Below, one piece after another: positions 1 to 11,320 of a stretch of DNA of 64,000 bases. Below the pieces are notes generated by a model, which was given only the letters and a program-made list of their open reading frames with translations, was not told where the DNA came from and did no database searches. The stretch is from Craterostigma plantagineum (lineage: Eukaryota > Streptophyta > Magnoliopsida > Lamiales > Linderniaceae): assembly GCA_027422505.1 (NCBI GenBank), contig JAPQWV010000331.1:372001-436000 (forward strand). Reading direction: 5' to 3'. How positions within the stretch are numbered: position 1 is the stretch's first letter; the number at the start of each line of letters is the position of its first letter. Position numbers and translations under genes: made by a program.

Positions 1-2
1 TG

Positions 3-3000
3 AACGACTACGAAGTGATTCTTGGAATGGACTGGCTCTCGAAATATGGAGCTGTCATTGACTGTAATCGCAAGACAGTTACGTTTAAAACAGAAGAGAA
101 TGGGTCTTTCATTTTTGGGGAAACAATCAAAGAAAAAAATGTTTCTAGAATTTTAGCTACAAAGGCACAGCGTTTAATTAAGGCGGGATGCGAAGTTTAT
201 CTAGTCTTCGCAGTGAAATCAGAGGAACGTTCATCTCCGAAATTAGAGGATGTGCCAGTGGTGCGTGATTTTCTGGACGTGTTTCCTGAAGATTTACCAG
301 GATTACCACCAGATCGAGAAATTGAATTTATAATTGACTTAATACCAGGATCTGCTCCAATCTCTAAGACTCCCTATCGATTAGCGCCGAATGAATTGAA
401 AGAGTTAAAGGATCAGTTGGACGATTTATTACAGAAAGGATTCATTCAACCCAGTTTTTCTCCTTGGGGAGCGCCAGTTCTGTTCGTGCGAAAGAAGGAT
501 GGGTCGATGCGACTATGCATTGACTACAGAGAGTTGAACAAGATAACAATCAAGAATAAATATCCATTACCCAGAATTGATGATTTATTTGATCAACTAC
601 AAGGCGCAACAGTGTTTTCAAAAATAGATCTACGATCGGGATATCATCAATTGAAGGTTCGAAAAGAAGACATTCCGAAGACGGCGTTCAGGACCAGATA
701 TGGACACTACGAATTTTTAGTTATGCCTTTTGGGGTAACTAATGCGCCAGCGGCATTTATGGATCTAATGAATCGAGTGTTCAAACAATTTTTGGACAAG
801 TTTGTCATTGTGTTCATTGATGACATTCTTATTTACTCGAAGACGAAGGAAGAACATGAGCAACATTTGAGGATAGTTCTTGAGATATTACGAGAAAATA
901 AATTATATGCCAAGTTCAAGAAATGTGAGTTTTGGTTGAGTCAAGTCGCATTTTTGGGCCACATTGTTTCTGGAGAAGGAATTTCTGTGGATCCTAGCAA
1001 AATTGAAGCTATCAACAATTGGCCTCAACCAACCAATGTGACAGAAGTACGGAGTTTTCTTGGCTTAGCTGGATACTACAGAAAGTTTATTAAGGACTTT
1101 TCAAAGATTGCATCAACACTGACTAAGTTAACAAGGAAGAATGTTCCATTCCATTGGAGTGAGGAGTGCGAGCAAAGTTTTCAAGAATTAAAGAATAGAC
1201 TCACTTTAGCTCCAGTTCTTACAATACCATCAGGGACTGGAGGATTTTCAGTTTATAGCGATGCGTCAAGAAATGGTCTGGGATGTGTATTGATGCAACA
1301 TGGAAAAGTAATTGCATATGCCTCTCGGCAATTGAAGGAGTATGAAAAGAATTATCCGACTCATGACTTGGAGCTCGCTGCTGTGGTTTTTGCTCTAAAA
1401 ATTTGGAGGCATTATTTATATGGGGAACGATGCGAAATTTTCACGGACCACAAGAGTCTGAAGTATTTCTTCACTCAGAAGGAATTAAATATGAGGCAAA
1501 GACGGTGGTTAGAACTTGTTAAGGACTATGATTGTGTAATTAGTTATCATCCAGGCAAAGCAAATGTGGTGGCTGATGCATTAAGTCGAAAAGCGGTAAG
1601 CGCGGAGTTACAATTGTTGGAAGTGGAGGTAGTGCAATTGGGAGAAGTCGAAGCAAAGTTGGCAGCATTAACTCTACAACCTACGATACTGGAACAAATC
1701 AAACGGATGCAAGAAAATGATGAGTTATATTTGAAAATCAAAGACACACAGACGAATCAAACTTCAACTGATTTCAAAGTACAAGAAGACGGAAGTTTAT
1801 ATTACAAGGACCGGTTATATGTACCCGATGATGCGGAAATTCGAAGAATAGTAATGACGGAAGCACATGCGACGACATACTCAGTACATCCAGGAGCTAC
1901 AAAAATGTATCGAGATCTTCGAATAAATTATTGGTGGCCGGGAATGAAAAGAGACATTGCGGTGTTTGTAAGTCAATGTCTGACATGTCAACAAATAAAA
2001 GCGGAACATCAACGACCGGCAGGGACATTACAGCCTTTGCCAATACCTGAGTGGAAGTGGGATCATATTACTATGGATTTCGTTGGTGGCCTACCAAAGA
2101 CTGTAAAAGGTTATGATGCCATTTGGGTTATAGTCGATCGATTGACTAAGTCTGCTCATTTTCTACCCATAAGCTCGATGTTTTCCCTGGAGCGATACGC
2201 AGAAATATATATACAAGAAATTGTTCGACTCCACGGGATTCCGTTATCAATTATTTCAGATAGAGATTCACGGTTCTTATCAAACTTTTGGAAGAGTCTG
2301 CAGAAAGCAATGGGGACTAAGTTGTCTTTTAGTACGGCTTATCATCCTCAGACGGATGGTCAATCGGAACGAACTATCCAGACTTTGGAAGACATGTTGC
2401 GAGCATGTGTTTTGGATTTTAAAGGAAACTGGAGCAAATATTTGCCACTGATCGAGTTTTCTTATAACAATAGTTATCATGCAACTATTGGGATGGCACC
2501 CTATGAAGCTTTATATGGGCGAAAATGTCGATCTCCCATACATTGGGATGAAGTTGGTGAACGTGCAATGTTAGGACCTGACATGGTTCAAGAGATGACT
2601 GAGGCAATAACAAAAATACGAGAAAGAATGCAAACGGCTCAAAGTCGACAAAAGAGTTATGCAGACCGAAGACGCAGACTGTTAGAATTTGAAGTTGATG
2701 ACTGGGTGTTTTTTAAAGTATCTCCGATGAAAGGTGTGAAACGGTTTGGTCGAAAGGGTAAGTTGAGCCCAAGATATATTGGACCTTTTAGAGTAATTAA
2801 AAGAGTTGGAGAAGTAGCTTATCAACTGGAACTACCATCCTCATTGGCACAAGTTCATGATGTTTTCCATGTATCGACATTGCGGAAATATGTCGCTGAC
2901 CCGAATCATGTCTTGAGAAATGAATTTCTATATCAACAGCTTAAGCCAGATTTAAGTTATGAAGAGAAGCCGGTGGAGATTTTAATGTATGAAGTAAAAA

Positions 3001-3125
3001 GACTTCGAAATAAAGAGATTCCGTTGGTAAAAGTGTTATGGCAGAATCAGTCAACTGAAGAAGCTACGTGGGAACATGAAGATGATATGAGAAGTCGGTA
3101 CCCAGAATTGTTTCAACTAATCTGA
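3..3125 (+). CDS. Tekay chromovirus Pol polyprotein (partial at 5' end)
   Basis: The frame is already open at the window edge, so this is the C-terminal about 1,040 residues of Gag-Pol. The first residues are the end of the retropepsin domain (ILGMDWL). RT follows with the catalytic FIDDILIYS box, then RNase H ([10 protein letters not shown]), then the integrase HHCC zinc region with CLTCQQ and a DDE core containing HPQTDGQSE. The last about 60 residues fit a chromodomain ([16 protein letters not shown]), expected to direct integration to chromatin marks. No stop or frameshift is visible, so the enzyme block could be functional. Product: polyprotein for reverse transcription and integration. 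Domain calls are by motif recognition only. Confidence 0.93.
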   Translation, partial: NDYEVILGMDWLSKYGAVIDCNRKTVTFKTEENGSFIFGETIKEKNVSRILATKAQRLIKAGCEVYLVFAVKSEERSSPKLEDVPVVRDFLDVFPEDLPGLPPDREIEFIIDLIPGSAPISKTPYRLAPNELKELKDQLDDLLQKGFIQPSFSPWGAPVLFVRKKDGSMRLCIDYRELNKITIKNKYPLPRIDDLFDQLQGATVFSKIDLRSGYHQLKVRKEDIPKTAFRTRYGHYEFLVMPFGVTNAPAAFMDLMNRVFKQFLDKFVIVFIDDILIYSKTKEEHEQHLRIVLEILRENKLYAKFKKCEFWLSQVAFLGHIVSGEGISVDPSKIEAINNWPQPTNVTEVRSFLGLAGYYRKFIKDFSKIASTLTKLTRKNVPFHWSEECEQSFQELKNRLTLAPVLTIPSGTGGFSVYSDASRNGLGCVLMQHGKVIAYASRQLKEYEKNYPTHDLELAAVVFALKIWRHYLYGERCEIFTDHKSLKYFFTQKELNMRQRRWLELVKDYDCVISYHPGKANVVADALSRKAVSAELQLLEVEVVQLGEVEAKLAALTLQPTILEQIKRMQENDELYLKIKDTQTNQTSTDFKVQEDGSLYYKDRLYVPDDAEIRRIVMTEAHATTYSVHPGATKMYRDLRINYWWPGMKRDIAVFVSQCLTCQQIKAEHQRPAGTLQPLPIPEWKWDHITMDFVGGLPKTVKGYDAIWVIVDRLTKSAHFLPISSMFSLERYAEIYIQEIVRLHGIPLSIISDRDSRFLSNFWKSLQKAMGTKLSFSTAYHPQTDGQSERTIQTLEDMLRACVLDFKGNWSKYLPLIEFSYNNSYHATIGMAPYEALYGRKCRSPIHWDEVGERAMLGPDMVQEMTEAITKIRERMQTAQSRQKSYADRRRRLLEFEVDDWVFFKVSPMKGVKRFGRKGKLSPRYIGPFRVIKRVGEVAYQLELPSSLAQVHDVFHVSTLRKYVADPNHVLRNEFLYQQLKPDLSYEEKPVEILMYEVKRLRNKEIPLVKVLWQNQSTEEATWEHEDDMRSRYPELFQLI

Positions 3126-3147
3126 TTTCGAGGGCGAAATCCTCTTT

Positions 3148-3160
3148 AAGGGGGGGAGAA
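3148..3160 (+). other. Polypurine tract of the Tekay element
   Basis: A purine-only run containing seven consecutive G lies immediately upstream of the LTR start TGTAATACCC. This is the expected primer site for plus-strand DNA synthesis and fixes the LTR boundary. Confidence 0.85.
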
Positions 3161-6100
3161 TGTAATACCCGGGTCCCGTGCGTAAGTTGGCCAATAAATT
3201 TGCATGCATATTATGTGGCTATATGATTTTATATTTAGTATTTATCTAATTTCGTGACTACATGATACCTAATATTATAAGTTTGAAATTTAGGGTTCTC
3301 TTGGATAAAAATTCGAACTTTATGATGTGGTATTGAGTTTTGAAATTTAATTAGGGTTTATGAGAATTTTGAAAGGTTTTAAGAGTTGAGAATGGTTTTG
3401 AAATTTATAAGATATCGAAATGTTAGTGTAAGTAAGATGTCGAATTAAATGAAGATGTCGATAGGTTATGACAAGTGGGATATTGAGTAAGATATCGACA
3501 TGAATTAGTATTGAATTGAAAAGTCGAATGGATGATGTGGAATTAAACTAAGATGTCGAATGGTTAGGTGAACTATTTGTTTGGTATCGACATTATCATG
3601 AAATGTCGAATAAAATTGATAAGTGTATCGAAATCTTACATGCCATATCGAGTTTTGAGAATGTTGAATGAAAATATCGAATGTGTATTAGGTGAAGTGG
3701 GGTCAAGATTATGTTGGGATTCATTGTATTATATGACAAATGTCGAATGAATAATAAAGAATGATGTCGACATTTTTGAGAAGTGAAAATATCGAATGAA
3801 TGTTGGGAAGGATGTCGATAGTTGTGTGTGAGGGGATTTCGAAATCTCTTAGCAATAAGTTTTGAACTTATCTAATGATAGCATTGAAATGACGTTGAAC
3901 CATGGCTAATATTTGTTAAGTGAGTAAGTAAATGTCTTAATCATTGAAATTATTATATGATTAAGAAATGAATGAGTCCAAACTCTCAATCCTAAAAGTG
4001 AAACTAGCAAATAATATAAACTAAAGTAATAATAATTAAAAGATTTAAGATAATAACATAGAAGGAAAGAAATCCGTTAGATGAATTTTTTGTGGAACAA
4101 GTTTAGAAAGGAGACGAAGAACTCAAATAGTATCTCTAACGAAACTTGGAATTTGGTAAGAGTTCTTACTATAATCTTTATATTTTTAATTAGGTTTTGG
4201 CTTATTTAAGTGTTATTAAGCTTGAGAATCACGTAAGCTTATGTTCTTTAGGGTTTTGATTTTTAAAAGGATGAACACCATTTGAAGTTGATATGAAATT
4301 TAAAGTGTTCTTGATAGATGAGGTTTTGATCGAAAGATTTTAAAGGTTTAGAATTAAATGGTGTTTGGTAAGGATTTCGAATGCTTATATGTAGTTGGTT
4401 CGAGTATATGAAAATGTCGAGATATATGAAATGTCGATTGTTATTTGAATAAAATGTCGAGATAGGTTACTAAAGATGTCGACATACTCATGTGAAATTT
4501 CGAAGAAGATGTCGAGTGCTTGTATAAGAGGAGTTTGATGTTTGTTGTGTGAGATCTTGATAATTGTCTTGAAGATGTTGAGTAGGAATTAGAAAGAAAT
4601 GTCGACATGTGTGTGTAGGATTTGTTTCGGGATTTTGTGTGGGAGTTTGAGACAAGATGTCGATAAGTGTCTTTAGAATATTTTAAAATGTCGACATGTT
4701 ATTGTAGTTTGAATGGAATGTCGAAGGGTTTAGGTGAAAAGGTTTCGATATATATAAATATCGACATAGGATATGGAGGTTGTTATGAAAATGTTGATAT
4801 GTATGTGATGTTGAGGATGTCGAACAAGATCTAAATATATATATATGTCGAGATGATGATGATGATATAAAATGTCGACATTACCATAGAATGTCGGGTA
4901 AAATGTCGAAGAGAATAACGAGTAAGATGTCGATATATAGTGTGAGGTTGTTCGACATTTATAATACATGTGATATCGACATTTTGTTTTGTGGGGTTTC
5001 GAATATATATTGTGTCGAGTTTTTTAAAGAAATGTCGAAATCCTTTCATATTATATCAAGATTATTATGTCGAGGTCTTACATTATTTCAGTATCGATAT
5101 CTTGTACGGGTCAAAGCTCGACATTTATGCCTAATGAATATATCGAGATTTATATCTAAATAGTAATTTTCAGTTAGGTTAAATTCTAAATTTTTGAGTT
5201 TTGAAATTCATAAAAATCAAAACCAGGGTATTCTAATTAAGCCAATTTCGTGAAATTATAATTAGACTAACAAACCCTAATTTTATATGTTTCTATAATT
5301 AGGGTTTGGAAGATTAGTGATTTAACCGTACGATAAGCTAAGGATATCAGGTAAGTGGGAATTTCAACTACAACACATAAATTGATTGATATGTGTATTT
5401 CTACGTGACTAATTGCTTCCATGAATAAATGATATGTGAATTATCTGTTATATGCGATTGTTTGGAATATTTATTGTTGCATTATTTATGTAGCATAATC
5501 ATGTGCACGCACGAATCATATTGAATATTTTGAAGAATGAGCGTGCATTATATTACTCGAGTGGAAATCGAGTTATATGTAATGGAGATAGATGAGAATA
5601 TAGCTACTTCTACAAAGGCACCATGACGGGGGTAAAACCGTCGAGTATATTTACCTAAATTATTTAGGTATTGGGAAGGCACATAGTATAACTATAGTGC
5701 CAGGAAAGTAATTTGATAGAGGGGCGACCTGGTGAATGATGAGATTGGAGATAAACCCTAATTCTATCCTAGCCAGTGTGGGCCACTATCGTATTTATCC
5801 GAAGAGGATTTGAGCTCATGATATGATGGTGCGGTTAGTAAGTAGCTATGGGCCTTGATGGAAATGAGAAATGAATGAGTATGATGTGAGGATAGTATTA
5901 GAAAGCATTGGCGTGGATGCCTTTGCTAGTTTGTACACGTGCATACATGCATATTTCCACTTACTGAGCTTTATAGCTCATCCCATGTTTTATGTGTTGT
6001 AGATGTAGTGAATCCGGTACATAAACATTTAGATGATGAGGCTGGTCCTTCTGGAACTTCCGGTGACTTTTGAGGGTGATGTGTACATGGATGCGACCTG

Positions 6101-6315
6101 TGCGGCGGGCGTTACGTTTAATTATGTGTGTTTTTGTAAAATACGTTTGTATTGTATGTAAAATATGAACAATGTCTGTATTGTAAAATAGTTGAGTGTG
6201 GTGTGTTTTGTAAAATCGAAAAATTCTATCGATGTTTCCTATGTAATATATTTTATATTTTATTTAGTCACGTAAGTTAGTGTATGAAATTAGTAGTAGA
6301 TAGCGGGGCGTCACA
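3161..6315 (+). repeat. 3' LTR of the Tekay element (about 3.15 kb)
   Basis: It starts directly after the polypurine tract with TGTAATACCC and ends with GGCGTCACA, the conserved Tekay termini. Length fits the 2-4 kb LTRs of this lineage. The 5' two thirds are AT-rich and crowded with short TGTCGA/TATCGA words (separate entry). The 3' third (about 5340-6315) is less repetitive and probably holds promoter and polyadenylation functions. Small ORFs in it have no recognisable product. Confidence 0.85.
3420..5130 (+). repeat. Dispersed TGTCGA / TATCGA word cluster in Tekay LTR
   Basis: By eye I counted about 24 exact TGTCGA hexamers plus many TATCGA and ATTCGA variants in roughly 1.7 kb, usually as (A)ATGTCGA(A/C/G/T). 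Spacing is irregular (about 20-120 bp), so this is not a simple tandem array. TGTCGACA is palindromic and several sites have that full form. No function is assigned. Confidence 0.7.
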
Positions 6316-7249
6316 CTTCCTACTGGCCTCTGGAGCTCCCAGATCCCCTGGTAGGCGTGGCGCTGGGGACCTCATACCTAGAGGTGGAGTCCACCAGTTG
6401 ATTCACTCGGGGTGATGAAGAATAATCCGTAGGACACGCGTTGCTCAGGTCCCTACTTGGAAAAGCTTGTCTACTTCCTCCTTCAGGATCTGGGCTCTTT
6501 CAGCCCCGCATGGTCGGAGCTTCTATTTGATGGATCGTCTTCTTGGCATGATGATGTGTGGTGATATCCGGGCGAACTTCTGTCATATGCTTTGGAGAAA
6601 ATGCGAACATGTCCGCATTTTTTGTAGACATCCCCCAGCTCCTTGTCGGGATCTTGTTGTGAGCTAGAGGGCCCCTTTCTTTTTATCTCACTCCTCTGAT
6701 CTCTCATTTCTTGTACTATGTCGTCTTTTTGTCGCTGCCTTAGCACCATTTGGATCGCATTGTCAGGAGCTTCGTCAACTGCTCCGTCATTGGATGGGCT
6801 CTTTCTCCATGTCCTTAAGCGTCGTGATTCCTTCCATTGGTTGTATCTCGGGAGGTCAGACTTCCCATGTCCGAGGCATCGTTATGTGGTCTGGCCATAT
6901 GTGTTCCATCTCCTGGGATAAATCGAACTTTGGCCGACGCCTCCCTGTGCGTCTTATAAATCCCATTGCGTTTGGATCTCCTATCGCATGAGTTTAGAAT
7001 TCTTGGGCACTTGTCGGGATCTTCTTTATTTGGTCTTCCCTCCATGATGGGGATGGACGTGACCTAATTTTGGAGGAAGTGGGGGTTGTCTGCCCTTATT
7101 AGGCATAGATCCCCTTACTTCTTCTTTCGACGAGTTTGGAGTCATGTTTGCCATTACGGCCAACAAGTGCGGTCTGTGGAGCTTGAGATCTTTGCTTACT
7201 CAGGTGTACTATTTTGGGCTCTGTTGGAGGTTAGGATCCACCTTGCCCG

Positions 7250-7560
7250 GAGCTCCTATCATGCTAGGGATGTGAGCCCTAATCAGTATTGGCCCTTAGA
7301 AGTGACAGGGGTTGTCTGCCCTTAGTCGGCACAGATCCCCGAGACTCCTTGTTGATCACCTTCAAATCATGCTTGCTATCGTGATTGCCACCACTTTAAG
7401 GTGTTTCGTCATGACGAGCCACTTGATCATATCCTTCAAATTAACAACAATTATTAGTGCAACGCATATATTTATCATGATAAAATAATATATAATAGAG
7501 AATAAGATCTAGAGGGCCCTGAGGTCCAGGATAAGAGCCTTAAGTGCGGGATGTCTCCCA
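7250..7560 (-). repeat. Left copy of a duplicated segment inside the TAT element
   Basis: This stretch aligns by eye with 9570-9905: both contain a gtcctga/ccctaat-type block, a CAACAATT(A/G)TTAGT block, an AT-rich TATCATG(A/G)TA block and a GAGGTCCAGGATAAGAGCC-like block in the same order. The copies are about 2.35 kb apart, so the 50-bp repeat field lies between them. Confidence 0.6.
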
Positions 7561-7619
7561 CGGATTCTCATGTGCCCACGTGGAATGGGGCTTTTGTCTC
7601 TCGTGGATCTTCAGCTGCC

Positions 7620-9500
7620 AGCTTGGAGCTCGGCTTGTAACTCCCACGTATCGTTGGACCTCAGCATGGAGCATGACTTCTAGGTCCCCACGGACCTCCG
7701 TGTGCTAGGTGAGGAGCTTGGCTTGTATCTCCTGTGGCTCTTCAGATGTCGGTGTGGAGTCGGACTTCTTTGCAAACACGGAGTTAGTTTCCGTAAACCT
7801 CAGTGGGTCTCTACCAAGGAGTTGAGTTTTACAGATCAACTTGGAGCTTGGCTCTTAGATTCAAATATAGGAGCTCAGGCTTTCATGGAGCTTGGTTTTT
7901 TAAGACTTCTGCTGGCGCGGAGCTAGACTTTTGGGTCTTCTGCCAGCGCGGAACTGGGAGGTCCTGCACGCGGAGCTTTGGGTCTTCTTGCCAGCATGGA
8001 ACTGGGCTTTTAGGTCCCAAGGAGGTGCTTGGATCTTTAGCGGGGAGCTGGACTCTTAGGTTTCGAAGGCGGAGCTCCTAGTCTTTGCTCCAGCGCCAAG
8101 CTGGGCTTTTACCTCGTACATATTTCGACACTCTAGCCGATGTCTTCCTGGCTTTAGAATATCCTCCTTTAGGACTTCCCACTATAATGGGAATGGGGGC
8201 CTTAGGCAATGGCGGAGTTCCTTTGTTTGAAGGTGGTGGAGATGGTTTGTCCTGGTTCGAGATAGATACTCTGGATTTTGCTTTGGGACCTAGAACGGAA
8301 CTTTGGCAGCAAAGTCCTTCGAGGCGACTGTGCGGACGAGCCCCGAGGGCCTTATTAACGTGGGATGTCTCCCGGCTTGGTCAGGATCTCCTTGGTGTTG
8401 TTTCATGACGATATGAGGTTCTGCGAGATCCCAAGGGGAGATCGCAACAGCTCCCAATCCCAAGGTTGAGGTGGTCTTCCATGGAAGTGTGAGGGGGCTC
8501 TTGGGACAGCGAGCTCCCATCGTGGGGGCCATTAGTTGGTGCACTCATTTGTTGTGGAGAAGATGGTGGTGGGTATCCCCAAGGTCGTAAGGTTGGACCT
8601 GATGATGTGTGCGCGGAGGTCCCGTTTCTCCTTCTGAGTGGAATTGGGAACTAGCTACAACAGCTGTTGAACTGTCTTGACTTGTTGGCGAAAAGGATCT
8701 TCTCACAGAAGCATCTCGGATCCTTTATGGAGCTGATATAGTAGGTCCCTAACAGAAGGACCGGTTTCTTGCCCTTATAGTGGAGCTGGTTTGGAGGTCC
8801 TCAAAAGCGAACCTTCGTATGCAAAACGGTGCATGGGACTTGGACATTTCGGACTCACGGCTCGCGTCTCTGTTTCCAGCGGAGCTGGTCTTTACAAATT
8901 CCCTTTGGTGGTTTTCTTATACCAATGGAGAGCTATAGTCATAGGTCCCAATCCAGCAGGTGGATCTTTCGTGCGTCACATAGGGTCGAGTGGTTCATCT
9001 CGCCCTTCCTTCGTTTCTAGTGTGGAGCTGGTCCCCGAAGATCCCCATTGGATGATTAAGTCTTCTCATGCCAGCAAGGAGCTGGGCTTGTAGGTCGCGA
9101 AGGGGAGCTTCGGATTTTCTTGCCAGCACGGAGCTGGGCTTTTACGTCCCAGAGGGAAAGCTTCAGATATTCTAGCCAGCGTGGAGCTGGAAGGTCCCGA
9201 ATTCGGAGCTTCGGATCTTCGTGCCAGCGCGGAGCTGGGTTTTAGGTCCTGAAGGGGGAGCTTCAGGTCTTCTAGCCAGCGCGGAGCTGGGAGGTCCCGA
9301 ATTCGGAGCTTCGGGTCTTCGTGCCAGCGGAGCTGGGCTTTTAGGTCCTGAAGGGGGAGCTTCAGGTCTTCTAGCCAGCGCGGAGCTGGGAGGTCCCGAA
9401 TTCGAAGCTTCGGGTCTTTGTGCCAGCACGGAGCTGGGCTTTTAGGTCCTGAAGGGGGAGCTTCAGGTCTTCTAGCCAGCGCGGAGCTGGGATTTGAGGT
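7620..9500 (-). repeat. Degenerate about 50/100-bp tandem repeats in the TAT element
   Basis: The clearest part (9171-9500) has about 100-bp units, each starting at TCTAGCCAGC (9171, 9271, 9370, 9471). Each unit is two related halves of about 50 bp built around CAGCGCGGAGCTGGG and a GGTCC block. Older, less regular copies of the GGAGCTGG...GGTCC unit extend left to about 7620. On the minus strand one frame gives a Pro/Ala/Arg-rich repeat peptide, which I do not consider a gene. Tandem repeats are a known habit of TAT/Ogre elements. Confidence 0.75.
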
Positions 9501-9569
9501 CCCTCTGACCTTTGTACACCATTGTGGAGCTGGGTCTCTAGGTCCTTCAAAGGCTCAGGTGCATGATTC

Positions 9570-9905
9570 GGGCTATTATGTTGGCCATTGGAGTCCCCAG
9601 TGCCTCGCGCTCCTACTATGGCAGGGAATTGAGTCCTGACTGGAACTGACCCCCCATCTGGAGGAGGTGGGCGTCATCTACCTTTAGTTGGTACAGCTCC
9701 TACAGACGCCTTCTCAGCTACCTTCGGATCTTGCTCGAGGCCATGATCAGTGACATCCCTCAGATTTGCCGCTAGAATGAGTCACTCAATTTTATCCTTC
9801 AAGAGACAACAATTGTTAGTATGGTAGTCATATTATCATGGTATATAAATTAGAGTGAAATTTAGAGGGTCCTTGAGTTCCGGATAAGGGCCTTATTATC
9901 ACGGG
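9570..9905 (-). repeat. Right copy of a duplicated segment inside the TAT element
   Basis: Counterpart of 7250-7560 with the same order of blocks (CAACAATTGTTAGT, TATCATGGTATA, GAGTTCCGGATAAGGGCC). The direct orientation suggests unequal recombination or slippage enlarged the element by about 2.3 kb. Confidence 0.6.
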
Positions 9906-10400
9906 AGGTCCCCAAGCTGATGTCAGGATGTCTTCCGGATCTGCCTAGTGGTGTGAATCTCCGTGGGACTCTTGGCAGAGATCCCCAGGGTTCCCTGTGG
10001 TGAGGCCGTGGCACTGGCTTCCCTTTTTTCCAAGCGTGGCAACCTTTATTCCTTCTTCTGGAGCTTCCAGATCCCTTCATGTTATCGGGCAGCTCACTAG
10101 CGGAGCTGGTGGAGGTCCCTCGTGGTTGTTCTAGTACCTCGTTTTGACCATCTTGCTCCTCTTCCTCATCTCGAGCCTGCCTTTCAAGTTATGGATGTTC
10201 CTCAACACGTTTGGTAGTTCTTGGAGGTCCTCCTCCGCAAATTGTGGGTCTAGGTTCTTTGATATGGACATATCTTCCTCCGTTGACGTCTTGCACGTTT
10301 CGTTTTGCCCAACAGAACGGAAGAAAGGAAAAACAGTAAAGTCTCAGCACAACTTCGCACAGTCACAGTAAAAATTACTCACGCCTTCAACTCGGAATTT

Positions 10401-10416
10401 CCCACAGACGGCGCCA
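10401..10416 (-). other. Primer binding site of the TAT element
   Basis: The minus strand reads TGGCGCCGTCTGTGGG two bases inside the LTR end. TGGCGCCG... after the 5' LTR is the usual PBS form in plant TAT/Athila elements. It fixes the element's orientation as minus. Confidence 0.8.
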
Positions 10417-10418
10417 TT

Positions 10419-11320
10419 TGATATGGGGCAAACCCAATCAACAAAATTTATAAGGTTCAAGGAAGTTTATATAGCCGGAGAATCGAGTGCGTAAGGTGCT
10501 CATTTGTAAAAGAATTGAAGGGGACGTGTTTGGAAACGTATTTAGGATGTTGGGACCTGTGTGGGGTATTGGGGACCTGTCTGGGGTGTGATTAAAGCAC
10601 GGGGGACCTGTTTGAATGCGTTTGGAACGCGGGGGACCTGCTTGAAGACATAAACGAAATAACACAGGATTTACGTGGTTCGAATCCTATTGGATTCTAC
10701 GTCCACGGGGCGCTGGGAACTCTCCTTACTATACTGAAGATTTACACACTCAATGAATCCTCACTTTCGCTCATAAATATTGAAGAATATGAAAGAAACT
10801 GACTAATGCCTTAAGAGAGAAATCGTCGTATGTATTTTCTGTAGAGAGAGGGTTTTTCTTCTTGTATTCTCGTGTTCATGGCCTGAAGAATGGCTAAGTC
10901 TTCTCTTTTATAGTAGTTCCCTGCACTGCAGCCCTCCCAAGTAGGATCCCTGGATTTAAGGGGGACGTGACTACTGCAGTACCATAACCAGAAAAAGCTA
11001 CCGCATGACTGACCATTCTGCTACAGCTACAGACCATTCTGCTACAGCTACAGTATTTACACAGTGGTGCTGCCCAATGTCTGGTCGACACGCGTCCTTA
11101 TCTTTTTCTCCTTCCCTTTGGCTGTCTTTTCACACCAAGCGTACAAAAGAAGCTATCTTGCATAGGGGAGATGCCAGCCGTCTAGTGAGGTCCTAAAGGA
11201 AATCCTACCTGTACTTTTCTCACTTTTTCTGTTTTCACCAAATATCGGATATTCCTTTATTGGACCTAATGGGCTTCTTATCATTTAATTTTCTTGGCCC
11301 GTCTTATTTAGTCCATATCA
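10419..11320 (-). repeat. LTR of the TAT element (902 bp)
   Basis: On the plus strand it begins TGATATGGGG and ends TCCATATCA, giving 8-bp inverted termini TGATATGG/CCATATCA. A PBS follows on the internal side. A TATA-like stretch and stretches with CTACAGCTACA repeats lie inside. Purine-rich sequence on the other side suggests that this LTR is shared by two internal regions. Confidence 0.75.

Larger units (their letters stand above)
1..6315 (+). mobile_element. Ty3/gypsy chromovirus (Tekay/Del type), 5' part outside window
   Basis: The window opens inside this LTR retrotransposon: end of protease, RT, RNase H, integrase, chromodomain, then a polypurine tract and a 3' LTR. Domain order PR-RT-RH-IN-CHD and the long LTR beginning TGTAATACCC and ending GGCGTCACA are typical of Tekay chromoviruses. 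It interrupts a minus-strand TAT element that resumes at 6316. The 5-bp target duplication cannot be checked because the 5' LTR is off the window; its right copy would be CTTCC at 6316-6320. An uninterrupted pol frame points to a fairly recent insertion. Confidence 0.9.
6316..10300 (-). pseudogene. TAT-type gag-pol remnant
   Basis: The minus strand shows short frames that jump repeatedly. Near 10268 a methionine opens a gag-like acidic stretch after the PBS. At about 6815-7045 a frame contains MARPHNDA, which resembles the conserved PHNDAL segment between Gag and protease in TAT elements. Near 6480-6550 residues DDPSNRSS then HAGLKEP resemble the DPSR..VGAGLP stretch before RT, and just left of it EVDKLFQ resembles the first RT residues. 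No catalytic block survives in the window. The homology is from memory of the family and is weak; the order of the three matches supports it. Confidence 0.5.

Noticed and set aside
9172..9445. Pro/Ala/Arg-rich repeat protein in the TAT element
   Set aside because: Pure translation of the 100-bp tandem repeats, open on both strands, without similarity to Gag or Pol.
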